A program made the translations under genes and the position numbers. Of a DNA stretch of 64,000 nucleotides, positions 25,201-34,699 are shown in pieces. The notes beneath the pieces were generated by a model. It was given only the letters and a program-made list of their open reading frames with translations, had not been told where the DNA came from and made no database searches. Origin of the DNA: Mercenaria mercenaria (taxonomy: Eukaryota > Mollusca > Bivalvia > Venerida > Veneridae); assembly GCF_021730395.1 (NCBI RefSeq), contig NC_069373.1:46838501-46902500 (forward strand), written 5' to 3'. The first letter of the stretch is position 1, and the number at the start of each line of letters is the position of its first letter.

Positions 25201-28200
25201 TTTTTACAAAATAATTCTAAGTACGAATAGGCGGAGGACTAAGCTCCTTTCATCGCTTACAATCTCCTATCTTCCCCGAATTTCATATTTTTCAAATTTC
25301 GCCATTTACAAAATTACATGCTTACAAAAAAAAAAAAAAAAGAGTAAGATATGGCCGGGGACGTAGCCCATTGCATCACTTAAAATCTCCGAACATCCTC
25401 GTATGTTCTCCTTCTATCATCAAAGATAAAATTTCATATTTTTTTTTCAAATTTCACCACTTACAAAATTACATTCTTACAAAATAATTCCAAATACGAA
25501 AAGGCCGGGGATTTAGCTCCTTTCGTCTCTTACTATCGCCGATCTTCCGCGAATGTTCCCCTTCTTCCATGATCTAAGATAAAATTTCATATTTTTCAAA
25601 TTTCGCCACTTAAAAAATTACATTCTTAAATTACCACCAAGTACGAAAAGGCCGGGTACTTAGCTCCTTTCATCTCTTACTATCGCCGATCTTCCCCGTA
25701 TATTCGCCTACTTCTATGATCTCTGATAAAATTTCATATTTTTTTAATTTCACCACTTACAAAATTACATTCTTACAAAATAATTCTAAGTAAGAAAAGG
25801 CCGGGGACTTGGCTCCTTTCATCTCTTACTATCACCGATCCTCCCCCTATGTTCCCCTTCTTCTATGATCTAAGATAAAATTTCATATTTTTTCAAATTT
25901 CGCCACTTACAAAATTACATTCTTACAAAATAAAATAAGTACGAAAAGGCCCGGGACTTAGCTCCTTTCATCTCTTACTTTCTCCGATCTTCCCCGTGTA
26001 TTCCCCGTCTCCTATTATCTAAGAAAGCCTTCTGAATGGCTCTGTAAAGTTAATAACTCACTTCAAAATCGCGATCCATTTAATGGAACACATTCCGTTA
26101 GCGATCCATTGCAACCATTTCTTGATTGTTTCAATGGATCACTAATGGAACACACTAACAAACACCAAAAAAGCTGTTTTGACAGTGTTTATAAGGTGTT
26201 TTTATAGTGTTTATTAGAAAAAAATTTTGTTTGGGTTGGAATAATTTTGTAAGAATGTAATTTTGTAAGTGGCGAAATTTGAGAAATACGAAATATTATC
26301 TTAGATTATAAAAGAAGGGGAATATACGGGGAAGATCGGAGATAGTAAGAGATGAAAGGAGCCAAGTCCCCGGCCTTGTCGTACTTAGAATTATTTTGTA
26401 AGAATGTAATTTTGTAAGTGGCGAAATTCGAAAAATATGAAATTTTATCATAAATCATAGAAGTAGGCGAACATACGGGGAAGATCGGAAATAGTAAGAG
26501 ATGAAAGGAGCCCGGCCTTTTCGTAAAGCTAAGTCTTCGTACTTGTAATTATTTTGTAAGAATGTAATTTTGTAAGTGGCGAAATTTGAAAAATATGAAC
26601 TTTTAGCATAGATCATAGAAGGGAAAGATACAGGGAAGATCGGAGATAGTAAGAGATGAAAGGAGCTAAGTCCTCGGCCTTTTCGTACTTAGAATAATTT
26701 TGTAAGAATGTAATTTTGTAAGTGGCGAAATTCGAAAAATATGAAATTTTATCATAAATCATAGAAGTAGGAGAAGATTCGGGGAAGATCGGAGATAGTA
26801 AGAGATGAAAGGAGCTAAGACCCCGGCCTTTTCGTACTTGGAATTATTTTGTAAGAATGTAATTTTGTAAGTGGCGAAATTCAATAAATATGAAATTTTA
26901 TTACAGATCATAGAAGTAAGGGAACATAAGCGGGAAGATGAGAGATAGTAAGAGATGAAAGGAGCTAAATCCCCGGCCTTTTCGTACTTAGAATTATTTT
27001 GTAAGAATGTAATTTTGTAAGTGGCGAAATCCGAAAAATATGAAATTTTATCATAAATCATAGAAGTAGGAGAACATACTGGGAAGATCGGAGATAAGAA
27101 GAGACGAAAGGAGCTAAGACCCCGGCCTTTTCGTATTTGGAATTATTTTGTAAGAATGTAATTTTGTAAGTGGCGATATTAAAAAAATATGAAATTTTAT
27201 TATAGATCATAGAAGTAGGGGAACATAGCGGGAAGATGAGAGATAGTAAGAGATGAAAGGAGCTAAATCCCCGGCCTTTTCGTACTTAGAATTATTATGT
27301 AAGAATGTAATTTTGTAAGTGACGAAATTGGAAAAAATATGAAATTTTATCATAGATCATAGAAGTAGGGGAGCATAAGCCGGAAGATAAGAGATAGTAA
27401 GAGATGAAAGGAGCTAAGTCCCGGGCCTTTTCGTACTTAGAATTATTTTGTAAGAATGTAATTTTGTAAGTGGCGAAATTTGAAAAATATGAAATTTTAT
27501 CATAGATCATAGAAGTAGGCGAACATACGGGGAAGATCGGAGATAGTAAGAGATGAAAGGAGCCCGGCCTTTTCGTAAAGCTAAGTCTTCGTACTTGTAA
27601 TTATTTTGTAAGAATGTAATTTTGTAAGTGGTGAAATTTGAAAAATATGAACTTTTAGCATAGATCATAGAAGGGAAAGATACAGGGAAGATCGGAGATA
27701 GTAAGAGAGGAATGGAGCTACGTCCCCGGCCTTTTCCTACTTAGAATAATTTTGTAAGAATGTAATTTTGTAAGTGGCGAAATTTGAAAGATATGAAATT
27801 TTATCATAGATCATAGAAGTAGGCGAACATACGGGGAAGATCGCAGATAGAATAAGTCCCCGGCCTTTTCGTACTTAGAATAATTTTGTAAGGATGTAAT
27901 TTTGTAACTGGCGAAATTTGAAAAACATGAAATTTTATCATAGATCATAGAATAGTACTTAGAATAGTTTTGTGAGAATGTAATTTTGAAAGTGGCGAAA
28001 TTTGTAAAAATATGAAATTTTATTATAGATCATAGAAGTAGGAGAACATATGCGGAAGATTGGAGATAGTAAGAGATGAAAGGAGCTAAGTCCCGGGCCT
28101 ATTCGTACTTAGAATAGTTTTGTAAGAATGTAATTTTGTAAGTTGGGAAATTAGAAAATTATGAAATTTTATCATAGATCATAGAAGTAGGAGAATACGG

Positions 28201-31200
28201 GGAAGATCGGAGATAGTTAGCAATGAAAGGAACCAAGACCCCAGTCTTTTCATACTTGTAATTATTTTGTAAGAATGTAATTTTGTAAGTGGCGAAATTT
28301 TAAAAATATGACATTTTATCTTAGATAATAGAAGAAGGGGAATATACGGGGAAGATCGGAGATAGTAAGAGATGAAAGGAGCTACGTCCCCGGCCTTTTC
28401 CTACTTAGAATAATTTTGTAAGAATGTAATTTTGTAAGTGGCGAAATTTGAAAGATATGAAATTTCATCATAGATCATAGCAGTAGGCGAACATACGGGG
28501 AAGATCGGAGATAGAATAAGTCCCCGGCCTTTTCGTACTTAGAATTATTTTGTAAGAATGTAATTTTGTAATTGGCGAAATTTGAAAAACATGAAATTTT
28601 ATCATAGATCATAGAATAGTACTTAGAATAATTTTGTGAGAATGTAATTTTGAAAGTGGCGAAATTTGTAAAAATATGAAATTTTATTATAGATCATAGA
28701 AGTAGGAGAACATATGCGGAAGATTGGAGATAGTAAGAGATGAAAGGAGCTAAGTCCCGGGCCTATTCGTACTTAGAATAGTTTTGTAAGAATGTAATTT
28801 TGTAAGTTGGGAAATTAGAAAATTATGAAATTTTATCATAGATAATAGAAGTAGGAGAATACGGGGAAGATCGGAGATAGTTAGCAATGAAAGGAACCAA
28901 GACCCCAGTCTTTTCATACTTGTAATTATTTTGTAAGAATGTAATTTTGTAAGTGGCGAAATTTTAAAAATATCACATTTTATCTTAGATAATAGAAGAA
29001 GGGGAATATACGGGAAAGATCGGAGATAGTAAGAGATGAAAGGAGCTACGTCCCCGGCCTTTTCCTACTTAGAATAATTTTGTAAGAATGTAATTTTGTA
29101 AGTGGCGAAATTTGAAAGATATGAAATTTCATCATAGATCATAGCAGTAGGCGAACATACGGGGAAGATCGGAGATAGAATAAGTCCCTGGCCTTTTCGT
29201 ACTTAGAATTATTTTGTAAGAATGTAATTTTGTAATTGGCGAAATTTGAAAAATATGAAATTTTATCATAGATCATAGAATAGTACTTAGAATAATTCTG
29301 TGAGAATGTAATTTTGAAAGTGGCGAAATTTGTAAAAAAAAATGAAATTTTATTATAGATCATAAAATAGGCGAATATACGCGGAAGATCGGAGATAGTA
29401 AGAGATGAAAGGAGCTAAGTCCCTGGCCTTTTCGTACTTATAAAAATTTTGTAAGAATGTAATTTTGTAAGTGGCGAAATTTTAAAAATATGAAATTTTA
29501 TCATAGATCATAGAATAGGCGAATATACGGGGAAGATCGGAGATAGTAAGAGATGAAAGTAGCTAAGTCCCCGGCCTTTTCGTACTTAGAATTATTTTGT
29601 AAGAATGTAATTTTGTAAGGGGCGAAATTTTAAAAATATGAAATTTTATCATAGATCATAGAATAGGAGAATATACGGGGAAGATCGGAGATAGTAAGAG
29701 ATGAAAGTAGCTAAATCCCCGGCCTTTTCGTACTTAGAATTATTTTGTAAGAATGTAATTTTGTAAGGGGCGAAATTTTAAAAATATGAAATTTTATCAT
29801 AGATCATAGAATAGGCGAATATACGGGGAAGATCGGAGATAGTAAGAGATGAAAGTAGCTAAGTCCCCGGCCTTTTCGTACTTAGAATTATTTTGTAAGA
29901 ATGTAATTTTGTAAGGGGCGAAATTTTAAAAATATGAAATTTTATCATAGATCATAGAATAGGCGAATATACGGGGAAGATCGGAGATAGTAAGAGATGA
30001 AAGTAGCTAAGTCCCCGGCCTTTTCGTACTTAGAATTATTTTGTAAGAATGTAATTTTGTAAGTGGCGAAATTCGAAAAATATGAAATTTTATCATAGAT
30101 CATAGAATAGGCGAATATACGGGGAAGATCGGAGATAGTAAGAGATGAAAGTAGCTAAGTCCCCGGCCTTTTCGTACTTAGAATTATTTTGTAAGAATGT
30201 AATTTTGTAAGGGGCGAAATTTATAAATATTAATTTTTTTTATCATAGACCATAAAAGGGGTGGGCGATAGTAAGAGATGAAAGGGACTAGGTGCCCTGC
30301 ATTTCCTTAGTTAGAAATATTTTGTAATAATGTAAGTTTGTAAGAGGTGAAATATGAATATATGAAATTTCATCATAGAGAATAAATGAAAGGGACTATA
30401 CGGGGAAAATAGGAAGGGGAAGAACAAAACAGGGAGATTCAAAGTGGTGCACGTCTCCTCTTGTCTCCATCGATGTATAGACAGACTTAAAATGCTATAC
30501 CGATTCAGACTCGTGACGGATGGGCTTTTACAACTTGCCATTATTATTTCTAATTTCAAAGTCCATTGTAAGTAATTCTTACAACATGCGCTCTTCTGGC
30601 GAACTGGACAGAAAATGAGACATATCTAAATTGACATACGGACTGACATACCGTCCGACCAACAGACCTACCGACCGACCGACATCTGCAAAACAATATA
30701 CCCCACCTTCTTCGAAGGGGGGCATAATTACAATAAGATAAGTTTCTAAAAAGAAGATTCTAAAGGTTTGCACTATAAATGTGTAAGGAAAATTGATTAA
30801 GTTCTCTGTTATTTACTTTGTAATGAAAAAGCAATCTGAAGAAAAGTCTTGATAGAGGATCATAAAAGGACATCTGCATCAAACATTTCTCTCTTTTTTT
30901 TCACACTTTCTGTTTGACAAAGAGAATAAAGGACCAGAACCCCTTGTCCCCAGGTGTTTAGACGCTTCTGCAAAATTTGAACAGTTTATTAAAGAATCTT
31001 TTATACCCATGACAAACTGCTATATTGTGAGTGCTACCAAAACATGTTGAGAAAAACAAAACTTCTTTTCGGATTGAAGCTTCACACACAAACTAATAAT
31101 TCACTTCCATAAGGTTACAAAGCAAGCAATATCGGCAAAACTGATAAATGTTCCCCGATGTATGCAGAAAAAAGCATAAAAGCAGAATTCACTGACCGGG

Positions 31201-33817
31201 CACATACCTCATCCTTGCAGTGAAGCTTCAAAAAAGAAGTTTCTTAAAAAACAGGCTAGTAGCTGTTTGGAAAAGCACTAACAAGATATGTGAATTTTCC
31301 TCTTTGAAGTGTAGCCTGAATTTTCATTGAATATCAGATAGAGGTTGCAAAAGAATACTTTGGACAAGGAAAGCACTACATTACTGTTGAATATAGTACT
31401 GTTGAATAATCAAAGGGAAATAACTCAGTGAAAAAAAAACATCAGACAGAAAAACAAAAATAATATAATGCATTTCTTGAGAGTGAAGCTTAGCTTCCTA
31501 TGATGTTTTACTCAATGCAAGTGAGTGATTGCTGATGAGTACTTCACACACAGCAAAATTACTGATTCTATAGAACACTTATCTTGATGAATCATTGGAC
31601 AAGATCAGTGGAAAATCATTGTACCAGAACATAAAGATTATAATTATGCCCATCTCCTCTTCTTATTAAGTAATGCGTTATTCCAACCTGAGTGGTTTCT
31701 AAGAAATATTACAGACAAGAAATGATGGATGGACAGATACACAGCTGGACTGATGAAGCAGCCACAATATACACCCCTTTCCCAATCAAGGAGCATAATA
31801 ATCCACTTCCCTATAAGAATAAATCCTCAAGGTTACAACAAAAATTACTTCCCTTTGCAATATAGTCAGAAGGTTACAACAAAAATTCTTTCATTTTCAA
31901 TATAAAATCAAAAGGTTACAACAAAAATTACTTCCCTTTTCAATATAAAATCAAAAGGTTACAACAAAAATTACTTCCCTTTTCAATATAAAATCAGAAG
32001 TATAAAATCAAAATGTTACAACAAAAATTACTTCCCTTTTCAATATAAAATCAGAAGTATAAAATCAAAATGTTACAACAAAAATTACTTCCCTTTTCAA
32101 TATAAAATCAAAAGGTTACAACAAAAATTCTTTCACTTTCCAGAATAACACTAGACTGTAACCTCCCCTTACAAGGTAACAACCTTAATTCACTTCCCTT
32201 TTCAGAATTAAACTTAAAGCATACAACTTAAATTAATTTTCCTTCTCCAGAATAAAACTCCATGGTTACAATCTCAACTATTTTCCTTCTCTCTCCATAA
32301 AAATCTCACCTGCTCACCTAAAAATTCATTTCCCTCTGTGGAAATCAACATATTGCTTATCATTTAAATTCTTTTCAATTGCCTTGTGTCAGAAAATCAT
32401 TTTATGATGTATGTCTGAAACATACGTGTCTAATTTCATTTTCTGAACAATCAGGCATTTTAATTAATTCTTTCTAACAAACACAACACAGTTCATATCT
32501 GCTAATATTACCATTACATTTTTCAAAATATGCACTTACCACCTGATTCCGAGTCTGATGAACTTTTATCTTTCTTTGAGTCTGATGAACCTTTATCTTT
32601 CTTTGAGTCTGATGAACCTTTATCTTTCTTTGAGTCTGATGAACCTTTATCTTTCTTTGAGTCTGATGAACTTTTATCTTTCTTTGAGTCTGATGAACCT
32701 TTATCTTTCTTTGAGTCTGATGAACCTTTATCTTTCTTTGAGTCTGATGAACATTTATCTTTGTTCGTGTCTGATGAACCTTTACCCGATTCTGTGTCGC
32801 TTGGAATGGGCTTGGCATTTGCAACACTCTCAGGTCCTGTTAGACAGGTTAAAGCACATGCTAAGAATATAACCTGAAATATAAATAACAATATACGAAG
32901 CAAACAGAACAAGCAGATTTCAGGTAAATGGTATTCCCCATAATATATGATAAAGTTTTACCCTTAAAAATGCATTGTCTGCAGAGAAAAAGCACTTGCA
33001 TGCAGCTTAATTTTGGACATTATGAAAGCTACCGGTTATACCGAGTTTAGTTGCATTTTTTCATTGCTAACTAAATTATCGATCGAACACAATTTCCTAT
33101 ATTTAGTAAGCATGACTTTGACACACGCTACCTAAACTACAATCAAAAACATTATTCGATTTAAATGCTTCCTATCTAGCTGGTTTGGTTTGCTTATCTC
33201 ATTTCTAACTGAAATTATTATAAGGCAACGGCAGTCGGTAACACCAATGGATGCTTCCTGAATGGGGAGGGGGGAGGGGGGGGGGGTTGCGGGGGAATTC
33301 AAAAACAGGGTCATACAGTTATGGTTCTTATTTATTGCACTTCCTCTCAAAGACCTTAATAAATGTGTTAAGTATAAAGTCAATCCTTTATATAGTTTCC
33401 AAGTTATTCTCAGGACAATCTTTCATACATAAGGGAGATAATAAAAATTGGGTGATCTATAGTTACTGTTTATATGTACTGCACTCCCCCTCAATGTGTT
33501 CTAAAAGAATTTGAAGTTTGAAAGAAGCATCTTTCATAGTTAAGGAGAGAATTACTCTGGACAAACTTTTTAACACAAAGTTTTGTTATAAGGTGGTGAT
33601 TATATTGTTTGAAAACAACAGGAATGACCACTTAAAAACAAAGACTTGTGTGTTCTAAACATTAGTTTATATACTTTTTTAATTCACCAATTTCTAATGA
33701 CTACATGTTTATTGAATGCAAATTGAAAGTTACTGATAACGTTCATTCTCTAACAATTGTTCATTAATCAAATTATATATAAACACAACTTACAGCACAA
33801 TATAATATCAGTTTCAT
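13011..33817 (-). CDS. Secreted EGF-like plus C-type lectin protein (seven coding exons)
   Basis: This host gene was assembled by splice sites and phase: 33817-33794, 32873-32540, 24169-24059, 23549-23439, 22893-22793, 13945-13861, 13237-13011. The total is 993 nt, or 330 residues plus stop. Order: a signal peptide (MKLILYCA joined to VIFLACALTCLTGPESVANA, cleavage probably after ANA); eight 9-residue SSDSKKDKG-type repeats; two identical EGF-like modules; one C-type lectin domain (CTLD). The CTLD has GPCPEEGW, GSCYY, DWLSAVAACNETGGYLAEI, WIGLNDIQNEG, DDCNKQFVYMCEK. The usual EPN/QPD and WND sugar/calcium motifs are not canonical: GEPV and WFEDDC stand in their places. C-type lectins are typical secreted immune or adhesion proteins in bivalves. 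Ligand unknown. The identity of the domains is strong; the exact acceptor of the last exon (TTTTGAAG) is less usual but keeps phase. Confidence 0.85.
13238..13860 (-). other. Lectin intron 6
   Basis: An intron between the two CTLD exons. Donor GTAAGT at 13860-13855. No repeat recognised inside. Confidence 0.75.
13861..13945 (-). CDS. Lectin gene coding exon 6: CTLD first half
   Basis: An 85-nt exon between acceptor TTATTATCAG and donor GTAAGT. It reads AACNETGGYLAEIQSQQEAD and ends ..FMIANK plus one base. The pattern W..A...AC...GG.LA.I is completed with exon 5. It is too short for an ordinary ORF scan. Confidence 0.88.
13946..15044 (-). other. Lectin intron 5, proximal part
   Basis: No gene recognised. 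It contains a (CT)n microsatellite at about 14123-14140. The intron runs to 22792 and its remainder is filled with the transposons listed below. Confidence 0.5.
15045..15375 (+). mobile_element. ATGTCTCCC-family element, short copy
   Basis: It opens GAGCTGCTTTTGAGAAAGCACATG and shares AACTGCCTAATCATTTAG, GACCGATTTGGCTAGTTATC and GTGCGGACAAGATTTGTGACAG with the copies at 6.8-8.0 kb (minus) and 62.5 kb. The 3' end is CAATATGTCTGCC..GGGAGATATAATA. It has almost no internal tandem array. Confidence 0.7.
15376..15845. other. Intronic spacer, nothing recognised
   Basis: Unique-looking AT-rich intronic sequence. Confidence 0.45.
16244..18252 (+). mobile_element. ATGTCTCCC-family element with about 12 units of 145 bp, nested
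   Basis: It begins AACTAGAAAATGCTTTTG..GCGCATGTCTCCCCC. Units follow at 145-bp spacing (for example 17461 and 17606) with TCATCCTATGAAGTTTCAAC, GGTTCTCTAGTTATTGATCG and CTGTGACCTTGACCTTTGAC. It finishes with a (GGAC)n tract (18181-18218) and the hairpin ATGTCTCCTGGGGGAGACATAATA. It splits the surrounding 160-bp-unit element. A sister copy is at 48.75 kb. Units towards the right are more alike than those at the left, suggesting recent expansion there. Confidence 0.8.
19107..19549. mobile_element. hAT-like MITE, 443 bp, nested
   Basis: Perfect 11-bp inverted ends CAGGGTTGCCA / TGGCAACCCTG, a typical hAT terminus. It lies within the 160-bp-unit array at a TCATCAATTT site. No clean 8-bp target duplication is visible, so the family rests on the termini. 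Internal CCCTGACATTTCACTGACATTTT blocks read as decayed subterminal repeats. Confidence 0.65.
20477..20972. mobile_element. TIR element with 28-bp ends and 6-bp target duplication
   Basis: The ends TATGGTGGCATATTTCTGCA.. (20477) and its exact inverse to 20972 pair over 28 bp. TTAATG flanks both sides (20471-20476 and 20973-20978), and the uninterrupted host sequence would read ..CCTTAATGCATACAC. The inside is made of ACTTTCACGAAA-like inverted motifs and encodes nothing. Superfamily not assigned. Confidence 0.8.
21537..22425. mobile_element. pogo/Tigger-like DNA transposon remnant, TA-flanked
   Basis: Inverted ends CAGTCGAGACTG / CAGTCTCGACTG lie between TA dinucleotides at a site where the host array would read AAAAATACAG. 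Subterminal blocks GCGACTCCCTGTCATATGCG and GAGACTCCCTGTCATATGTG match each other. About 0.9 kb, far shorter than an autonomous element. Confidence 0.75.
21839..21944 (+). pseudogene. Fragment of pogo/CENP-B-type transposase N-terminus
   Basis: The frame reads LFSTLEQRVKALELLD, a stop codon, then GKPAYKVAEKF. This matches the helix-turn-helix N-terminus of pogo/Tigger transposases and CENP-B (pattern ..L..K...L..IE.GKS...VA.EF.V). A stop falls at the E/K position before GKP, and the frame ends soon after KFRSRCKN. It supports assigning the surrounding 0.9-kb element to pogo. Decayed and not functional. Confidence 0.6.
22793..22893 (-). CDS. Lectin gene coding exon 5: start of the CTLD
   Basis: A 101-nt exon with acceptor TTTACAG and donor GTATGT. 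It reads DFEAVGPCPEEGWVFFSG (first codon split), then SCYYLSDRGLDWLSAV. The C-P-x-x-W and SCY motifs are classic for long-form CTLDs. It joins in phase 0 to exon 6 across an 8.8-kb intron. Confidence 0.88.
22935..23055 (-). mobile_element. SINE, reverse orientation, 3' truncated
   Basis: The reverse strand reads CATTGATGTGGGTTCGAGC (B-box-like), GGAAGCCATCCAGCTGG, then GGTCGGTGGTTTTACCCAG and CCGCTCGTGATGAAATAATG. This is the same family as 8809 and 42395. It lies at the edge of the duplicated EGF exon block. Confidence 0.65.
23439..23549 (-). CDS. Lectin gene coding exon 4: EGF-like module 2
   Basis: A 111-nt phase 1-1 exon: acceptor ATAATACAG, donor GTATTT. It reads ELDMCSTSPCKNNGTCVEVG then DNYTCSCSDGFKGRNCE, with six Cys in the EGF order C-C-C-C.C-C. 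Its sequence is identical to exon 3. Confidence 0.88.
24059..24169 (-). CDS. Lectin gene coding exon 3: EGF-like module 1
   Basis: Identical over all 111 nt to exon 4, 620 bp away, with the same acceptor and donor. Phase 1-1 means either exon can be skipped without breaking the frame. It joins upstream to SSDSESG via a split codon (G/AA, Glu). Confidence 0.88.
24230..24830 (+). repeat. Degraded tandem array of about 145-bp units
   Basis: Units contain GTTATCATCCGGAAAC, TGACCTTGACCTTTGA, ACTGACCTCAAAATCAATAG and TCATGACCAACC. They are related at a distance to the 16.2-18.3-kb units. The right end of this family (GACCGACCGACC, CAATATACCCC..GGGGGGCATAATT) appears beyond the foldback at 30650-30730, so the foldback structure seems to sit within it. 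Confidence 0.6.
25160..26010 (-). repeat. 148-bp-class satellite, left arm, about 6 units
   Basis: Units read GGCCGGGGACTTAGCTCCTT, TCATCTCTTACTATC, CGATCTTCCCC, AAATTTCATATTTTTCAAAT and TTACAAAATTACATTCTTAC. This is the reverse complement of the right-arm unit. Confidence 0.9.
26015..26225. other. Spacer at the centre of the foldback
   Basis: Not satellite sequence. It holds GCGATCCATTTAATGGAACA and TTTCAATGGATCACTAATGG, which are partly inverse to each other, then TGTTTATAAGGTGTTTTTATAG. It would form the loop between the arms. Confidence 0.7.
26225..30240 (+). repeat. 148-bp satellite, right arm, about 27 units
   Basis: The unit is GAATTATTTTGTAAGAATGT, AATTTTGTAAGTGGCGAAAT, ATCATAGATCATAGAAGTAG, GGGGAAGATCGGAGATAGTA, AGAGATGAAAGGAGCTAAGT, CCCCGGCCTTTTCGTACTTA. 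The last five units (29571, 29719, 29867, 30015, 30163) are spaced exactly 148 bp and nearly identical. Higher-order copies exist: about 664 bp (27.71, 28.38, 29.04 kb) and about 1.05 kb (26.51, 27.56 kb). Frames within it are chance. Confidence 0.95.
30740..31800 (-). other. Lectin intron 2, unannotated part
   Basis: AT-rich intronic DNA between the foldback structure and a short tandem repeat. No exon or transposon end recognised. Confidence 0.5.
31826..32135. repeat. Short tandem repeat of about 43 bp with 62-bp variants
   Basis: Units contain GGTTACAACAAAAATTACTT, CCCTTTTCAATATAAAATCA. Six or seven copies, two of them extended by GAAGTATAAAATCAAAAT. Weaker derivatives run on to about 32300. 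Confidence 0.85.
32540..32873 (-). CDS. Lectin gene coding exon 2: signal peptide end and Ser/Asp/Lys repeat stalk
   Basis: A 334-nt exon, acceptor TATTTCAG, donor GTAAGT, phase 0 in and 1 out. It reads VIFLACALTCLTGPESVANA (hydrophobic core and likely cleavage), KPIPSDTESGKG, then one SSDTNKDKC and seven SSDSKKDK(G/S) units of 27 bp, then SSSDSESG. The stalk is low-complexity, highly charged and probably unstructured. Ser-Asp-Ser sites could be phosphorylated or glycosylated. The 27-bp unit also leaves two + strand frames open, which are shadows. Confidence 0.88.
33265..33296 (+). other. G-rich tract in lectin intron 1
   Basis: Runs of 4 to 13 Gs broken by single A, TT or C. This could form a G-quadruplex on the + strand (the gene's template strand). 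It is otherwise surrounded by AT-rich DNA. Confidence 0.7.
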
Positions 33818-33858
33818 GGTTGATTACTAAGTGAACAATTCGTCTGGCTTTAGGATAT
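33794..33858 (-). CDS. Lectin gene coding exon 1 with 5' UTR
   Basis: Acceptor ATCTTTTTACAG precedes 33858. The 41-nt leader ends TAATCAACC, then ATG at 33817 opens MKLILYCA, followed by donor GTAAGT after GCT. The short exon joins exon 2 in phase 0 to complete a signal peptide. Because it has an acceptor, at least one non-coding exon must lie upstream. Confidence 0.82.
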
Positions 33859-33890
33859 CTGTAAAAAGATGTATTGCTGAAAATAGAAGG

Positions 33891-34698
33891 AGGGGCATGT
33901 CCCTGACTCCGATGATAGATGGCTACACACTGGTTTTTGCAAAGCTGATATTATTTCATGGTGTTATTTTAATCGGGCATGCAAACTTATTTCATATTAG
34001 ATAAATATTTTATTATATTAAATAGACTGTTACTGACTGAAAGGTATTTTGTCTCCAATGTTATAATTATTATCTTTTTTGCCGCTGAAATTAAATTATT
34101 TTCAAGTAAGATGTTATTTTGAATGCTTCACTAATTTAATCTTTATTGAAAATCATTTTGACAACTTTAATATTAAAATAATTATATAAACCAGTAGGTT
34201 TAATAAAAAAATAACATTTTCCTGAACCATAAGTGCTGAATCCCTGCAAAACAAAGAACAAAATTACTTTAGCCATTAATATGAAACATTAAAGAAAGAA
34301 AACAAGAAAAGAAAACTTACCTTTAAAAAGATATTGAAGACCGATATGATTTCTGTTGCTAGGAAACAATCCTAAAATATTTTAAGACACACTGTTTGTC
34401 CTAAGTAAAATATAATTTTAAAGAAATATATTAGAAATATATTCTTGAATTTACCAAAGCTAAAACGAATTCTGCGTCCGGCTGCAATGGTAGCAAGTAG
34501 TGAAATGCTCCTTTGCATGTTCGTAATATTTGTTCAAATACAGACTTTCCCGATAAAATTTGCATTAAACATAGACAATTTGCATTAAACATAGACAATA
34601 ACAAATAACAACTCAAGAGGATGCTTCATGGTCACACACACAGTTATTGGACAAGGACAGACAACAACAATGTCTCATGATCACACACACAGTTATTG
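33891..34698 (-). repeat. Lectin upstream block, copy 1 (intron, candidate 5' UTR exon, flank)
   Basis: Duplicated at 40029-40719. A consensus donor CTTTTTAAAG|GTAAGT on the minus strand (exon end 34321) makes a plausible non-coding first exon for the lectin gene. This copy carries 123 bp (34031-34153) missing from the other. The 60-codon frames in both copies are not recognisable proteins. Confidence 0.7.
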
Positions 34699-34699
34699 T

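Larger units (their letters stand above)
24831..30635. mobile_element. Large foldback structure built from opposed satellite arrays
   Basis: Outer inverted repeats of about 67 bp, imperfect, lie at 24831-24898 and 30569-30635. They share TTGTAAGAATTACTTA, TTTTCTGTCCAGTTTGCC and CATATNTNNNNAATTGAC in inverse. Inside, a left satellite arm (about 25160-26010) and a right arm (about 26225-30240) consist of the same unit in opposite orientation around a 210-bp unrelated spacer. The plan resembles Drosophila Foldback elements, whose inverted repeats are internally tandem. No coding capacity seen. Confidence 0.65.

Noticed and set aside
26759-29363. Minus-strand frames such as ISYFSDFATYKITFLQNNSK
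   Set aside because: Chance frames inside the 148-bp satellite.
32530-32877. Two + strand frames of 104-115 codons over the lectin stalk repeats
   Set aside because: They arise because the 27-bp repeat excludes stops. The minus frame has the splice sites, signal peptide and downstream domains.
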